Of a DNA stretch of 64,000 bases, positions 1 to 8,836 are shown in pieces (the first letter of the stretch is position 1; every line of letters starts with the position of its first letter). The DNA is from Methanolobus tindarius DSM 2278 (GTDB taxonomy: Archaea; Halobacteriota; Methanosarcinia; Methanosarcinales; Methanosarcinaceae), in assembly GCF_000504205.1 (NCBI RefSeq), contig NZ_AZAJ01000001.1, positions 3,012,879 to 3,076,878 on the forward strand, in the 5' to 3' direction. Below the pieces are notes generated by a model. The model was not told where the DNA came from. It saw only the letters and a list, made by a program, of their open reading frames with translations, and ran no database searches. Position numbers and translations under genes: made by a program.

Positions 1-543
1 ATCATTACAAATATTGCAGATCAGACTAACCTGCTTGCTCTTAATGCTGCAATTGAAGCTGCAAGGGCTGGAGAACACGGACGTGGATTTGCTGTCGTTG
101 CAGATGAGGTAAGAAAACTTGCTGAGAATTCAGGAACAGCAGCTTCACAGATTGCAGATCTGCTTACTGAAATCAAGGACGGTACACATGAAGCAGTAGC
201 TTCTATGGATGATGGTACCAGAACGGTTGCTGAAGGTGTGACAGCACTTACAGGTACAGTTGAAGCAGTTCAGAGAATTGTTGAGGAAAGCGACAGGATT
301 GCCCAGATGGCAGAAAGCATTGCTGCTGCAGCACAGGAGCAGTCTGCTTCTATTGAAGAGGTTACTGCAACGGTTGATGAGGTTGCATCAATTTCCCAGG
401 GTTCCGCTTCAGGTACTGAACAGACCTCAGCAGCAGTGGAACAGCAGAATGCCACCATGCTGGAGATTACCAGGAGTTCCCAGGAACTTGCCCAGATGGC
501 AACTGATATGCAGGAAATTGTTTCAAAATATGTTACAGAATAA
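1..543 (+). CDS. Methyl-accepting chemotaxis protein, C-terminal part (5' truncated by window)
   Basis: Frame 1 is open from the first base to the TAA at 541-543, so the gene begins outside the window. The visible 180 residues are the cytoplasmic signalling domain of a chemotaxis receptor. The strongly conserved hairpin tip is visible in the first 40 residues ([16 protein letters not shown], then [16 protein letters not shown]), followed by a heptad-rich returning helix ending near EIVSKYVTE. This tip binds CheW and CheA. Gln/Glu-rich stretches such as [13 protein letters not shown] are typical methylation regions. Sensor and membrane parts are not visible, so the ligand cannot be inferred. 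No che gene is in the window. Confidence 0.95.
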   Translation: MITNIADQTNLLALNAAIEAARAGEHGRGFAVVADEVRKLAENSGTAASQIADLLTEIKDGTHEAVASMDDGTRTVAEGVTALTGTVEAVQRIVEESDRIAQMAESIAAAAQEQSASIEEVTATVDEVASISQGSASGTEQTSAAVEQQNATMLEITRSSQELAQMATDMQEIVSKYVTE

Positions 544-560
544 GGAATTAATAGGAGTGT

Positions 561-590
561 CAGGAGTGTTTTTCACTCCTGCTTTTTTAT
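561..590 (+). terminator. Hairpin terminator after the chemotaxis receptor
   Basis: Perfect 8-bp stem CAGGAGTG / CACTCCTG with a TTTTT loop, followed by CTTTTTTATTTT. It starts 18 bases after the stop codon. An extra copy of AGGAGTG lies just before the stem. Confidence 0.75.
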
Positions 591-896
591 TTTCATAGTT
601 ACTTTTCCATATTTATTGGTACTTTTTTTCTCTTCATTCTTTCACTTATTCACTTTTTTCTATTTTCTTATTTTCTTATTTCTTATTTAACAGTCTGTTG
701 CCAATGATTTTATATTCTAGTTCCGTCTTTTCGTTACCTGTGCGTCAAATGCGTCAATTATAAGTATTTGAAATGTAAAAATATCTAATTGTCAGTATAT
801 AAATATAGGATCATTTTGGAAGATCCTCTTGGGTCTGACATTACTAAGCCGGAAAGATGAGAATAGACATGGAGAAGTTGATAATAAAGTGATAAT
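591..896 (+). other. Intergenic region with probable promoter of the DJ-1 family gene
   Basis: No gene is supported here. The first part (about 600-680) is very T-rich. A TATA-like box, TATATAAATA, lies at 796-805, about 90 bases before the start codon at 897. That would imply a leader of roughly 65 bases. This promoter is a motif-level guess only. Confidence 0.4.
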
Positions 897-1439
897 ATGC
901 CAGGATCAGATCTAGATAGTAAAAAAGTTTTAATGGTCGTTGCACAGGAAGGTTTCAGGGATGAGGAGTTCTTTGAGCCCAGGGAAGTTTTTGAGGATGC
1001 AGGTGTAACTATTACCATTGCAAGTAAAACCACCAATGAGGCTTCCGGTGTTCTTGGAAGGTCTGTAAAACCTGATGTTGCAATTGATAAAGTTATTATT
1101 GCAGAGTATGATGCAATTGTTATATCCGGCGGTCCGGGTTCAAGAAAGTACCTGTGGTCTGATAAGAACCTCAGGGAACTTGTCGCAGAGGCATTTGAGC
1201 AGGAAAAAGTTGTTGCCGCTATTTGTATTTCTCCTGTGGTTCTTGCAAGGGCAGGTGTCCTTGAGAGTAAGAAGGCTACTGTGTTTAAGGATCCTGAGTC
1301 TATAAAAGAGCTTGAGAAGGGTGGAGCTATCTATGAGGATGAGAGTGTGATCGTTGTGGATAATGTTGTTACCGGAAGGGATCCGGCAAGCGCTGAAGAG
1401 TTTGGCGAGGCAATTATTGAAGTTCTGGAGAACCTTTAA
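897..1439 (+). CDS. DJ-1/PfpI family protein
   Basis: 180 residues, the normal length of the DJ-1/PfpI (class I glutamine amidotransferase-like) superfamily. The elbow carrying the nucleophile is VAAICISP, with Cys110. The conserved acidic residue is in DEEFFEPRE (about residues 22-30), and SGGPG at 77-81 is the usual glycine-rich loop. PfpI proteases have His directly after the nucleophilic cysteine; here it is Ile111, so protease activity of the classic type is doubtful. A role in handling oxidised or glycated molecules is possible but not shown. GGAGAAG lies rather far (about 20 bases) upstream of the ATG. Transcribed alone, with its own hairpin behind it. Confidence 0.88.
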   Translation: MPGSDLDSKKVLMVVAQEGFRDEEFFEPREVFEDAGVTITIASKTTNEASGVLGRSVKPDVAIDKVIIAEYDAIVISGGPGSRKYLWSDKNLRELVAEAFEQEKVVAAICISPVVLARAGVLESKKATVFKDPESIKELEKGGAIYEDESVIVVDNVVTGRDPASAEEFGEAIIEVLENL

Positions 1440-1466
1440 GAATTGAATTCATTATTGAAAAGTATG

Positions 1467-1490
1467 AGCCGGATTCCCGGCTTAACTTTT
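1467..1490 (+). terminator. Hairpin terminator after the DJ-1 family gene
   Basis: Stem AGCCGG / CCGGCT with a 4-base loop (1467-1482), followed by TAACTTTTAAA. It is 27 bases after the stop codon. Confidence 0.55.
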
Positions 1491-1578
1491 AAACCTGATT
1501 TATCTGTGGATCAATCCTGCTTTTGCTGTAATCCTGTTTTGTTATTATCCAGTTTTTACGATTAAATCCTGTTAAGAT

Positions 1579-2355
1579 TCAATCGTCCTGAATTTCAACT
1601 ACCATGAGGTCTTTTGCGATTATGACCTCGCCTTTGTAGTACTTTCTAATATGGTCGGTTGCTTCCCTGTAACGTCCCTGCATTTGAGGATAGAGGTGTG
1701 TGAGATAGAGTTTTTTTGCTGTTAAGGGATATTCGTCCATCATGAGTGTTAGCAAGTCAGGTGTGGTGTGGTTTGTCATGGGGAATCCCAGCGGGAAGGA
1801 GCATTCATGTATGAGTACATCTGCATCCTCTGCCAGTTCCATGACCTCCTGGCAGGGCTCGGTGTCGCCTGTGTAAACCACGGTTTTGTGGCTGCTTTCT
1901 ATGCGATAGGCAAGGGAATTGTCGGTGTGTGCGGTCTTAGCAGACCTGATATTGCAGTTACAATTGCCTTCTGTACCTTGTGGTATAAATTCCTCTTCTG
2001 GCGATAGTTCTGTTATTTCTACTGTGAACCTGTCCCTGAGATAGTCATAAACGTCCAGTGTCTTCTCAAACCATTCCTTTGTGCCCTGAGGCCCGTATAT
2101 ACGCATGTCTGTCTTCCCTAAAAGCCAGTTGGCCTTGATGAGTGCCAGTATATCTCCTACGTGGTCCAGGTGCAGATGTGTGATTATTATGGCATCTATG
2201 TCCTTATGTTCGTACCCGCTCTCATGGATTCTTCCAAGAACCCCGCAGCCGCAATCAAAAAGCAGGAGATTTTTCCCTGTGTCAAGCAATACACCGGATT
2301 GTACCCTTCCGTCCTGAGGTATCCCGGTACCTGTGCCAAGAAACGTGATTTTCAT
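1579..2355 (-). CDS. MBL-fold metallo-hydrolase, RNase Z-like
   Basis: 258 residues with the metallo-beta-lactamase signature ITHLHLDH (His60, His62, Asp64, His65). Further likely metal ligands are the His in KTAHTD (near 142), the Asp in VYTGDTEP (near 165) and the His in LYLTHLYP (near 225). The N-terminus MKITFLGTGTGIP and the overall layout match the RNase Z/arylsulfatase-like branch, where the enzymes cleave tRNA 3' trailers or other phosphoesters and esters. The gene is divergent from tRNA-Leu, which starts 85 bases away. It lacks the long insertion of canonical tRNase Z, so substrate is uncertain. ATG start at 2355 is the only sensible start. Confidence 0.88.
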   Translation of the reverse strand: MKITFLGTGTGIPQDGRVQSGVLLDTGKNLLLFDCGCGVLGRIHESGYEHKDIDAIIITHLHLDHVGDILALIKANWLLGKTDMRIYGPQGTKEWFEKTLDVYDYLRDRFTVEITELSPEEEFIPQGTEGNCNCNIRSAKTAHTDNSLAYRIESSHKTVVYTGDTEPCQEVMELAEDADVLIHECSFPLGFPMTNHTTPDLLTLMMDEYPLTAKKLYLTHLYPQMQGRYREATDHIRKYYKGEVIIAKDLMVVEIQDD

Positions 2356-2440
2356 ATCAGCTATAATAAGACTTAAGTAACTTAATTGTTATTATCTGGT
2401 GTTCAAGACCACACGACCGGCATACACTACTATTCTAACT

Positions 2441-2524
2441 GCGAGGGTTGCCCAGCTGGTCAAAGGCGCCGGACTTAAGATCCGGTATCGAAGGATTTCG
2501 TGGGTTCAAATCCCACCCCTCGCA
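2441..2524 (+). tRNA. tRNA-Leu (anticodon UAA)
   Basis: 84 bases fold as a class II tRNA. The acceptor stem is GCGAGGG (2441-2447) pairing with CCCTCGC (2517-2523), discriminator A2524. The D arm is GCC/GGC, the anticodon stem is CCGGA/TCCGG, and the loop CTTAAGA places TAA at 2476-2478. The variable arm lies at about 2486-2498, and the T arm is GTGGG-TTCAAAT-CCCAC. CCA is not encoded. The 3' end is the target of the casposon: the duplicated GCATATTTTTAT begins at base 2522, inside the acceptor stem, and the tRNA remains intact. Confidence 0.95.
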
Positions 2525-2533
2525 TATTTTTAT
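2522..2533 (+). repeat. Target-site duplication, left copy
   Basis: GCATATTTTTAT, identical to 15731-15742. It overlaps the last three bases of tRNA-Leu. One further base (C) also matches on the 5' side, so the duplication is 12 or 13 bp. If one mismatch is allowed it extends to about 15 bp, the size usually given for casposons. Confidence 0.85.
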
Positions 2534-2571
2534 GGGGATATAGGTAACATCCAAAAATACCACTATTCTAA
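2534..2571 (+). repeat. Casposon left terminal inverted repeat
   Basis: Starts GGGGATATAGGTAA and matches the reverse complement of 15693-15730 at 32 of 38 positions, counted by eye. It begins immediately after the target duplication and ends 133 bases before the first element gene. Confidence 0.85.
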
Positions 2572-2704
2572 AAATTTGATTCAATCACTCCAAGTTTTAT
2601 TTCCGTATATTAAGATAAGATAACTATGCGTATTTTTGACTTATCGAAAAAATAAAAAGCATGGTTTTATAATTTGTACTTCCATACTTTAAGTTGGTGA
2701 TGGT

Positions 2705-3778
2705 TTGAAATCTACAGAACAAGCAGATTTAGAAATATTAGGTTTTTTTAGAGGTACAAATAATTTTTCAAGCCTTAAAATAAATCCAATTGATGAGTCA
2801 AAATATACCTTGCAGGATTTAGAATATAAAGAAGTAGAGCAATTGAGAAATATAATTATAAAGCTTGAACAAAATGAAAATATAGTCCTTTGCGCAAGAG
2901 GAGACTCGAAAGAAAGTATAAAAGAACATGATGAATTCATCAATAGTGGGTTAGTTAAATGCTTTGTTGTAGGTGAAAAAGCACAATTCTATTTTCAAAG
3001 TGCACTAGGTCTAGACCATATCTGTTCTACAAAAAATAAAAAGAACAAACTTGAAGAAATAGAAAGGTTAAGAGTCTCAGTTAATAAAGAAATACAAAAG
3101 TCAAGTTCCAGAGATATGGGGAAGGTTGATGGTCAGTTTTCATGTAAATTAATTGATTACCTACAAAATCAAGAAATGTCTGTTATAGAATCTTGGAATA
3201 TATTTCTTCATTCATTATTACATAATCAAGGAAACAATGTCTTCAAACCATATTCATATTTTATTTCTTTGACGCATGGAAATAAGAAATATAAAACTGC
3301 AAGGTATTTTGCGCTCAAAGATAAAGAAAATGAGACTAAAAAGGACATTGGGGTAGTTTTTGTCTACATTTTAGATAAAAATAAAAATAAATATATTTCG
3401 GCTAGTGAATTGCTAGAAAGAAGCAAAGAGCATAATGTAAAATGGTATCCAGACGTTGATAATGAAATTATGGTAATAGGTGCATTATGGCCCCATAATA
3501 TTATTGGATTTTTTGAAGTTGAAGATGAAAAGGTCAATAGATTCATTCTAAATTATTGGTTTTATAAGGAAATGAAGAGTAATCATAACCATGATTTTAG
3601 TCAAGGTGTTCATGTTGATCAAGGAGATAAGTTTGAAAAATTTCAAAGATATGCAAATGATCTAAAACTAACGCATATTAGCCAATATTATAGTGATAAT
3701 GGGGAACAATACATTCTAAAAATAGATAAATTAAATGTGATTAAAGTTCCTGATATAGATTTTGAGGATGAGTTCTGA
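2705..3778 (+). CDS. Casposon cargo protein, unknown function (357 aa)
   Basis: I do not recognise this family. The start is a TTG with GGTGA at 2696-2700 four bases upstream; an ATG at 2700 is out of frame. The protein is soluble, Lys/Glu/Asn-rich and strongly AT-biased in its codons, with no clear signal peptide or membrane segment. The region around residues 50-85 (coiled-coil-like, then LCARGDSKESIKEHDEF) and an aromatic-rich C-terminal half (YWFYKEMKS, QYYSDNGEQY) are the only notable stretches. It is the first gene inside the left end, a position where casposons usually carry cargo. It is followed by a 110-base gap and another rightward gene, so co-transcription with 3889-4839 is possible but not certain. 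Confidence 0.75.
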   Translation: MKSTEQADLEILGFFRGTNNFSSLKINPIDESKYTLQDLEYKEVEQLRNIIIKLEQNENIVLCARGDSKESIKEHDEFINSGLVKCFVVGEKAQFYFQSALGLDHICSTKNKKNKLEEIERLRVSVNKEIQKSSSRDMGKVDGQFSCKLIDYLQNQEMSVIESWNIFLHSLLHNQGNNVFKPYSYFISLTHGNKKYKTARYFALKDKENETKKDIGVVFVYILDKNKNKYISASELLERSKEHNVKWYPDVDNEIMVIGALWPHNIIGFFEVEDEKVNRFILNYWFYKEMKSNHNHDFSQGVHVDQGDKFEKFQRYANDLKLTHISQYYSDNGEQYILKIDKLNVIKVPDIDFEDEF

Positions 3779-3888
3779 GAAAGTTATATAATGAAATTTT
3801 TCTCATTTGTCATTTAAGAAATATTTAAAAATCTACTGCAACTCTAAAAGATTAAAATAGTATCAGAATAATTTTTAATAGGCTAATT

Positions 3889-4839
3889 ATGAATTTTAAA
3901 ATTTTCCTCAAGAAACCTGAAGTTCGAGATTTAATCGATAGTAACACAAAAATGCCGAAGTACAAAATTGAAAGTGAAATAAAAGCAACACCTTTGACAA
4001 CAAATTTTGCTTTAGTTGGTCTAGCATTTGATTATTTTACTCGTTTTCATATCAAAAGAGAAAATCCTGAAATCAAAGATTCTATTTGGAAAGCTGAAAT
4101 AGTTTGTAATACTATAGCGGGTGAAGATTTACAAATAACTCCAAACCACACTATTTTTTATGAACCTGAGAGATTCATGCACAAACGAGGGATTCCCACG
4201 AAAAATGAATACGAGATAAAATGTCTGATAAAACACCTTAGATCAGCTCAAGATTCATATAATGAATACCTAAATGGCGGAAATCTTTCTGAAAAAACAA
4301 TAAGAAGCTGTTTACTGTTAGCTAGAATTGAGACTGCAATGAACAGTAAAGTCTATTCTGATTTAGATGAAATAGAACCCGAAGATATTGAGGATTTAAG
4401 AAACCTGATTCGCGCTATGCCTCACGATACTTTTACATTTAAAGATAAGTGCAACATAAAACCTCAATTAAAAGCTACTTTTCTTCCAAAAATAACAGAA
4501 GGAGACCTTATACTTGATGATACACTAATTGACATTAAAGTAACTAAAACACCCACACTAACTAGAGAAATATTTCGTCAATTAGTGGCTTATTTCATCT
4601 TATACAATTATGACGGTGCTACTAAATTTACGATAAATAGAGATCTCAGTAATTTTTCTGTCAATAAAATGGGAGTTTACTTTGCCAGACATGGTATTAT
4701 GTACAAATTTAATGCTGAGGATGTTTTTCTTCCAGCAGCAGCAAAAAATATAGTTGTGCCAATGTTCAATCTAATTACAGAAGACTATCATAAAAGCGGA
4801 ACAAAAAAGTATGATTCTGATTTTCAGTGTTATAGATAA
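3889..4839 (+). CDS. PD-(D/E)XK-type nuclease-like protein (casposon cargo)
   Basis: 316 residues. The segment near residues 203-235 reads as a PD-(D/E)XK active site: EGDLIL (Asp about 205), then LIDIKVTK (Asp-x-Lys about 214-216), then FRQLVAYFIL, the helix with the Gln seen in RecB/Cas4-like enzymes. In this class, Asp, Asp/Glu and Lys bind metal and cut DNA. There is no visible four-cysteine Fe-S cluster as in Cas4, and no helicase domain. The gene is followed ten bases later by a small membrane protein gene and could form a two-gene cargo unit with it. The assignment rests on motif reading alone; substrate and role (defence, transposition or repair) are open. Confidence 0.6.
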   Translation: MNFKIFLKKPEVRDLIDSNTKMPKYKIESEIKATPLTTNFALVGLAFDYFTRFHIKRENPEIKDSIWKAEIVCNTIAGEDLQITPNHTIFYEPERFMHKRGIPTKNEYEIKCLIKHLRSAQDSYNEYLNGGNLSEKTIRSCLLLARIETAMNSKVYSDLDEIEPEDIEDLRNLIRAMPHDTFTFKDKCNIKPQLKATFLPKITEGDLILDDTLIDIKVTKTPTLTREIFRQLVAYFILYNYDGATKFTINRDLSNFSVNKMGVYFARHGIMYKFNAEDVFLPAAAKNIVVPMFNLITEDYHKSGTKKYDSDFQCYR

Positions 4840-4849
4840 AAGATAAAGC

Positions 4850-5155
4850 ATGTCAAAATATGACTTCTTCTCAGATTTAGTAGCAAGCATATTAGATGAC
4901 CCGATAGGTTTCTTGAAATCGTTCATCATGCTAGCGGTTCCATCAGGGGCATTGATGTGGGTTTTAATAGTTGGCACTTATGCTGAAAATACTGGGCATG
5001 GATTTATAGGTTGGTTGTTTTTATCCTTCTATGGTTTTATAGACAAAATCACTTTATTCATAGTTGAAACGTTTATTGAACTGGTTGTTTATGTTGTTGT
5101 TATGGTTACTATTGTTACATCTCTGTTAGCAGCATTTGGAATAAAAATAAAGTAG
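4850..5155 (+). CDS. Small membrane protein (casposon cargo)
   Basis: 101 residues with two or three hydrophobic segments: about 22-43 (SFIMLAVPSGALMWVLIVG), about 50-65 (GFIGWLFLSFYGF) and about 72-98 (a very hydrophobic Val/Ile-rich helix). No family is recognised. It starts 10 bases after the nuclease-like gene and ends 11 bases before the convergent polB gene. A small membrane protein next to a nuclease can be an effector or anchor in defence modules, but that is only a contextual guess. Confidence 0.65.
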   Translation: MSKYDFFSDLVASILDDPIGFLKSFIMLAVPSGALMWVLIVGTYAENTGHGFIGWLFLSFYGFIDKITLFIVETFIELVVYVVVMVTIVTSLLAAFGIKIK

Positions 5156-5166
5156 AGGAATACTTG

Positions 5167-7857
5167 TTACAGGCATAGCCTCTCAAGCAACCTCTTCCGT
5201 GCAGGAGTGAACAAATTAACCTTTTCACCCTTCCTTAGAGCCTCTCCAATGGCTTTCTTTGTCGTCTGGAAGGTCTTCCTATCAACTCCCCATTCCTCAG
5301 CTACCTTTTGAGGCAGGGTGAGTATCTGTTGAGCAATCCAATTCTCATTGATGAACACCTGAGCTAGCTTTACACCTAATTCCTGTTCATCAATATTATT
5401 GGCTTCTTTACCGATGTAAATGATAGAATCAGCCTGAATATGCTTCCTTTCCAATACACCTGCCTCTCCATCAAACTTGGCTTCAGGGTGATTGGCATAT
5501 TCTAGTATTGTCCTGCTCAATGGCTTGAAATAATGAGATCCTTGCTTTATCTCTCCTGTCTCATAGTCAATAAAAGGCTCATAGACAATGCTCTGAGGAT
5601 TTTTTGTGAGGGGTGTTAGCGGCTTTACTGCTTTACCGTTCTCTTCAATGGTCTGAAAGCCTACAAGATAGAAATTAAAAGGCTTTATTTGCTCTTTCCA
5701 AGGCTTCCCTTTATTTAGCCTATCAAATCTATGAAGCACATTAGGAGTACTAATCGTAAGCCTTGAGATCGCATAGAAATTAGAATACTTTTCTTCGATA
5801 TCAAGCCTTGAAATTGTTCCATAATGCAATTTCAAAAGGTCTTCCCATATCTCAGCCTGCCAATCCCCACCATCTTTTGAAAATGGATTCGTTAAATGAC
5901 CTAAACCATGTAGCTTAAAAGATCTCTCGCCCTCCATGAACTTGATTTCTTCATTCTCATAAGTATAAAGAGCATAACGCTTTGAGGATATGCCATAGAA
6001 CCACATATCTTCTTTTTCAGGCTTCAGTAGTGGGATATCAAGGCTATATGGGTTGAGAGGTTGGAAATAGTCTATGATTTCCTGTGCATGCTCTGGAGGA
6101 ACAAAGATTGAATCTGTATCCATATAAGCATGAACAGACCCTAAATCTCTTGTTTTTGCTTCTGCCATAGCCAAGAATAGCTTAGAGCCTGAAGTTATCA
6201 TTACAGCAAGCAGAGGATGGAAATAGTTTCCTGCTTTCTCAAGCTTGTTCTCTGAAGTATTGAAATCATCCAATCCATAAACCTGAATATCGCTTTTTTT
6301 GTCATCAGGATTTAGCTCAATAAAGATACCATAGCTTGTGGAATTGACAAGAATCTTGATAGCCTGTGCTCTGCTCTCTAACTGTTGGTATTCTGGATCA
6401 TCCTTGCTAATATCCTTCATCTTAAGTTTGATTTTCTGCCTTTCTTCAACAAGTACCTGAACGAAATTATCCTTTGCAGGATCAATATCTATCCCAAGTA
6501 TCTGAGATTTCCTCAAACCTTTCTGGATGCCTTTTGGAATGAATTTAACCGCTTCAATGATCTTTGGAACTTTGCCAGTAAGGATAACTGAGGCTATGAC
6601 ATCAGGTAGAGCATACCATAATTCAGAGTCAGAACTAAGATCATTGATACCTACATTATATCCTGTTCCAGAGCCTTTGTAATCCATCCTTACAGGCAGT
6701 ATATCATTATCAGGCTGAACCTTAACCATAACAACAAGATCTTTCCAGTTCTCTTTATTCTGAAGGTATGCAAGATCTACTTTTGAGAGCATTTCTTTGA
6801 TCTCATCGGTAATATCCTGCATCTCAAGAGATTCAGCAATCATGTATTTCCAGAGATCCATTAACAATACAATGGTTGGATACATGCTAGTAAAATCAAG
6901 AGTTGTTACTTTAACTGGCTCTTTTCTGATTTTGCACTCACATCTTCCTCCATAGTAAGATGTCATAATATTTCCAAGAATTTCAGGAGAAAAATCCGGA
7001 TTCCTGTCTAAAAAGGAAACGATTCCCAATTGCTTTAGAGCATGTTTTCCTATGGAAGCAGAGCTGTATATTTTGGTTGGTGGAATTTTTATCTGGTAGC
7101 TATCTAACTCCTCTATAAGTTTCTCATAAACTTCCCATGTAGCTACAACATCAGCAATCATATAATCAATATAATCATCATTGATTTCTTTTCCATGCTC
7201 ATCATTTCCAATCTTTTTTGTGTTGGTATTGAGCATTTCACATGCTTTTTCCAGTGAAACACGTTTTTTCTGAAGCAAAACTTCAGCTAATGTTTGCACA
7301 TCAAGGAAATAACCAGGAAAGAAATGGTTGCCTTTATTGATCTTAGTTGAAGTGAACTTGAAGTTATGTCCTTCACCCATTTTTTTAATGATGATAGGTG
7401 GATTAAAACGGTTATCAGAAAGAGTAAAGGTAAAACCACCTTTGTTCTTAGCTCTAGAGTCCCCCACTCGTTTTGCTATTCGGCTTATATCAAAGGGTAA
7501 ATTGAATCCCACACAGAGTGTTTTCCACCTGAATATCTCAATATAGAGAACATCATTAATAAACTCTTCAAGAGAGTAAAGAGCAATTTTCTTCTTATTT
7601 GCATAAGAAATAAAGGTCTTGTTTTCTTTCTTGGTTAGCATTAATTCATCGTAGAACAAACCTTGATGCTGAAACTTTCCATCCATGTATATTTGAAAGT
7701 ACCCAATCTTGAAATTTAGGTACTGATTAGTTGTTGTTTCAGTGTCAAAAACTAATACTCGTTCATGTTTTAGTGGAGAAACTCTTTGTCCTGAATAGGG
7801 GTTATTTGAAGGCTTTTTAGCCTTCAAAGTGTACCCTCTTAAAGCAATCTTAGACAT
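5167..7857 (-). CDS. polB: Family B DNA polymerase of the casposon
   Basis: 896 residues. The exonuclease motif ExoI is FDTETTT at 37-43. The polymerase motifs are A (DFTSMYP, about 319-325), B (KILVNSTSYG, ending about 506) and C (YMDTDS, about 575-580), all with catalytic residues intact, so both proofreading and synthesis should work. PolB is a standard casposon gene and is thought to copy the element or repair gaps after transfer. The C-terminal 55 residues are duplicated as a fragment at 13648-13818, and another piece lies at 25950-26011. The start overlaps the end of the HNH gene by 8 bases, giving a leftward operon RHH - 213-aa protein - HNH - polB. Whether it is protein-primed cannot be decided by eye. 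Confidence 0.93.
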   Translation of the reverse strand: MSKIALRGYTLKAKKPSNNPYSGQRVSPLKHERVLVFDTETTTNQYLNFKIGYFQIYMDGKFQHQGLFYDELMLTKKENKTFISYANKKKIALYSLEEFINDVLYIEIFRWKTLCVGFNLPFDISRIAKRVGDSRAKNKGGFTFTLSDNRFNPPIIIKKMGEGHNFKFTSTKINKGNHFFPGYFLDVQTLAEVLLQKKRVSLEKACEMLNTNTKKIGNDEHGKEINDDYIDYMIADVVATWEVYEKLIEELDSYQIKIPPTKIYSSASIGKHALKQLGIVSFLDRNPDFSPEILGNIMTSYYGGRCECKIRKEPVKVTTLDFTSMYPTIVLLMDLWKYMIAESLEMQDITDEIKEMLSKVDLAYLQNKENWKDLVVMVKVQPDNDILPVRMDYKGSGTGYNVGINDLSSDSELWYALPDVIASVILTGKVPKIIEAVKFIPKGIQKGLRKSQILGIDIDPAKDNFVQVLVEERQKIKLKMKDISKDDPEYQQLESRAQAIKILVNSTSYGIFIELNPDDKKSDIQVYGLDDFNTSENKLEKAGNYFHPLLAVMITSGSKLFLAMAEAKTRDLGSVHAYMDTDSIFVPPEHAQEIIDYFQPLNPYSLDIPLLKPEKEDMWFYGISSKRYALYTYENEEIKFMEGERSFKLHGLGHLTNPFSKDGGDWQAEIWEDLLKLHYGTISRLDIEEKYSNFYAISRLTISTPNVLHRFDRLNKGKPWKEQIKPFNFYLVGFQTIEENGKAVKPLTPLTKNPQSIVYEPFIDYETGEIKQGSHYFKPLSRTILEYANHPEAKFDGEAGVLERKHIQADSIIYIGKEANNIDEQELGVKLAQVFINENWIAQQILTLPQKVAEEWGVDRKTFQTTKKAIGEALRKGEKVNLFTPARKRLLERLCL

Positions 7858-8182
7858 TTACTGTCATCTCTTTGGCAAGGTTGACTATACGCTCTCCCAT
7901 CAGTTTCAATAACGCACCCATTGAAAGAAGAATGAAAGCTGTTTTGTTTTGCACGCAAGCATCACTTGCCCGTTCTCTAGGGCTGAATGTGTTCTGTTCT
8001 TCCGTTATGGGAGAATGGCAATTCTTACAGAGTGGTTCAGTCCAACCCGAATTACTTCTGCCTTCAACATGGTGGTCTTCAATAGCTGTGGGTTTATCTT
8101 CTCCACAAACACAACATGCCATCGGTGGCTTTTTCCCTTTTTTGTTCCTCTTAGTGTAGTTTGCATAAGCTTGTTTTTCCAT
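7850..8182 (-). CDS. HNH endonuclease
   Basis: 110 residues from the ATG at 8182, which has AAGGAG 9 bases upstream; a GTG at 8191 is in frame but too close to that site. The core has a zinc-binding CxxC (CCVCGED), then EDHHVEG with the catalytic His pair, then PLCKNCH: a classic HNH/beta-beta-alpha-metal nuclease. HNH proteins are common in casposons and may process ends or target DNA. It lies between the 213-aa gene (3-base gap) and polB (8-base overlap), so it is translated as part of the leftward operon. Confidence 0.88.
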   Translation of the reverse strand: MEKQAYANYTKRNKKGKKPPMACCVCGEDKPTAIEDHHVEGRSNSGWTEPLCKNCHSPITEEQNTFSPRERASDACVQNKTAFILLSMGALLKLMGERIVNLAKEMTVNV

Positions 8183-8194
8183 AGTGTTCACTCC

Positions 8195-8836
8195 TTAGTT
8201 CTGGTATATTTCAAGAAATTCAGGCTCTTCCTGAGCTTCCATTATTTCATAGAGCCTGTCAAGGTCTGTTTCAAAATGATGCACTTTTCCATCTGCATCA
8301 ACGATCTTGATGTCTTCGTACTTTGCTAAGCGTTCGGTTTCCCCATCTTTCAATGATTTTTCAACTGCATCTCTGTATTCAGCAAGTAAAAAACGGTCTT
8401 TTGAGCTTGTTGTAATTATTGTAATATGACCTTCATTTCTGTCATAGAACCCCATTTCAACTTGCAAACTGTCCGATTTAGTAGCTTTCCATCTTCCATT
8501 TTCTTTGTGCAAGTATTGTCCTAGGTGTTTGATAGCATCCTTGTTCTTCATATCGAACTTTTTTGTCATCTGGCTAAGGTTCGCACCTTTCCTCATTGCC
8601 CTCAAAATTTGAAGAGATTTATTTCTCTCTATCTTTTGCAGTGGTGTCAAACTTTCCCATCCTGCTTTAGAGAGATCATAATCACTTATCTTGAGCTTCA
8701 CCAATTGGCTTCTGCTTTTATCAGGAAATAGCAGATGTTTTCTGATAATCTCCTTTGCATATCTTGTATCTCTTGGTTTAGCTTTGAGCCATTCACCATA
8801 GGTACGATATTCTTTCGAGAATCGTGGTCTGCTCAT
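8195..8836 (-). CDS. Casposon conserved protein with helix-turn-helix-like middle
   Basis: 213 residues, basic N-terminal half and acidic C-terminal half. A helical stretch near residues 75-110 (ILRAMRKGANLSQMTKKF, then a helix with GQYLHKENGRWKA) looks like a DNA-binding helix-turn-helix followed by a wing, but the match is loose. No catalytic motif was seen. Its ATG overlaps the TGA of the ribbon-helix-helix gene (ATGA), and HNH follows 3 bases after its stop region, so translation is coupled. The role is likely linked to DNA handling by the casposon. Confidence 0.7.
   Translation of the reverse strand: MSRPRFSKEYRTYGEWLKAKPRDTRYAKEIIRKHLLFPDKSRSQLVKLKISDYDLSKAGWESLTPLQKIERNKSLQILRAMRKGANLSQMTKKFDMKNKDAIKHLGQYLHKENGRWKATKSDSLQVEMGFYDRNEGHITIITTSSKDRFLLAEYRDAVEKSLKDGETERLAKYEDIKIVDADGKVHHFETDLDRLYEIMEAQEEPEFLEIYQN

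Noticed and set aside
260-598. Alternative frame inside the chemotaxis receptor
   Set aside because: Frame 1 encodes the strongly conserved receptor tip; the other frame is low-complexity and runs across the terminator.
2522-2571. A phage or plasmid attachment site used by a tyrosine recombinase at tRNA-Leu
   Set aside because: No tyrosine or serine recombinase is encoded in the element; inverted repeats at the ends plus a short duplication fit Cas1-driven transposition.
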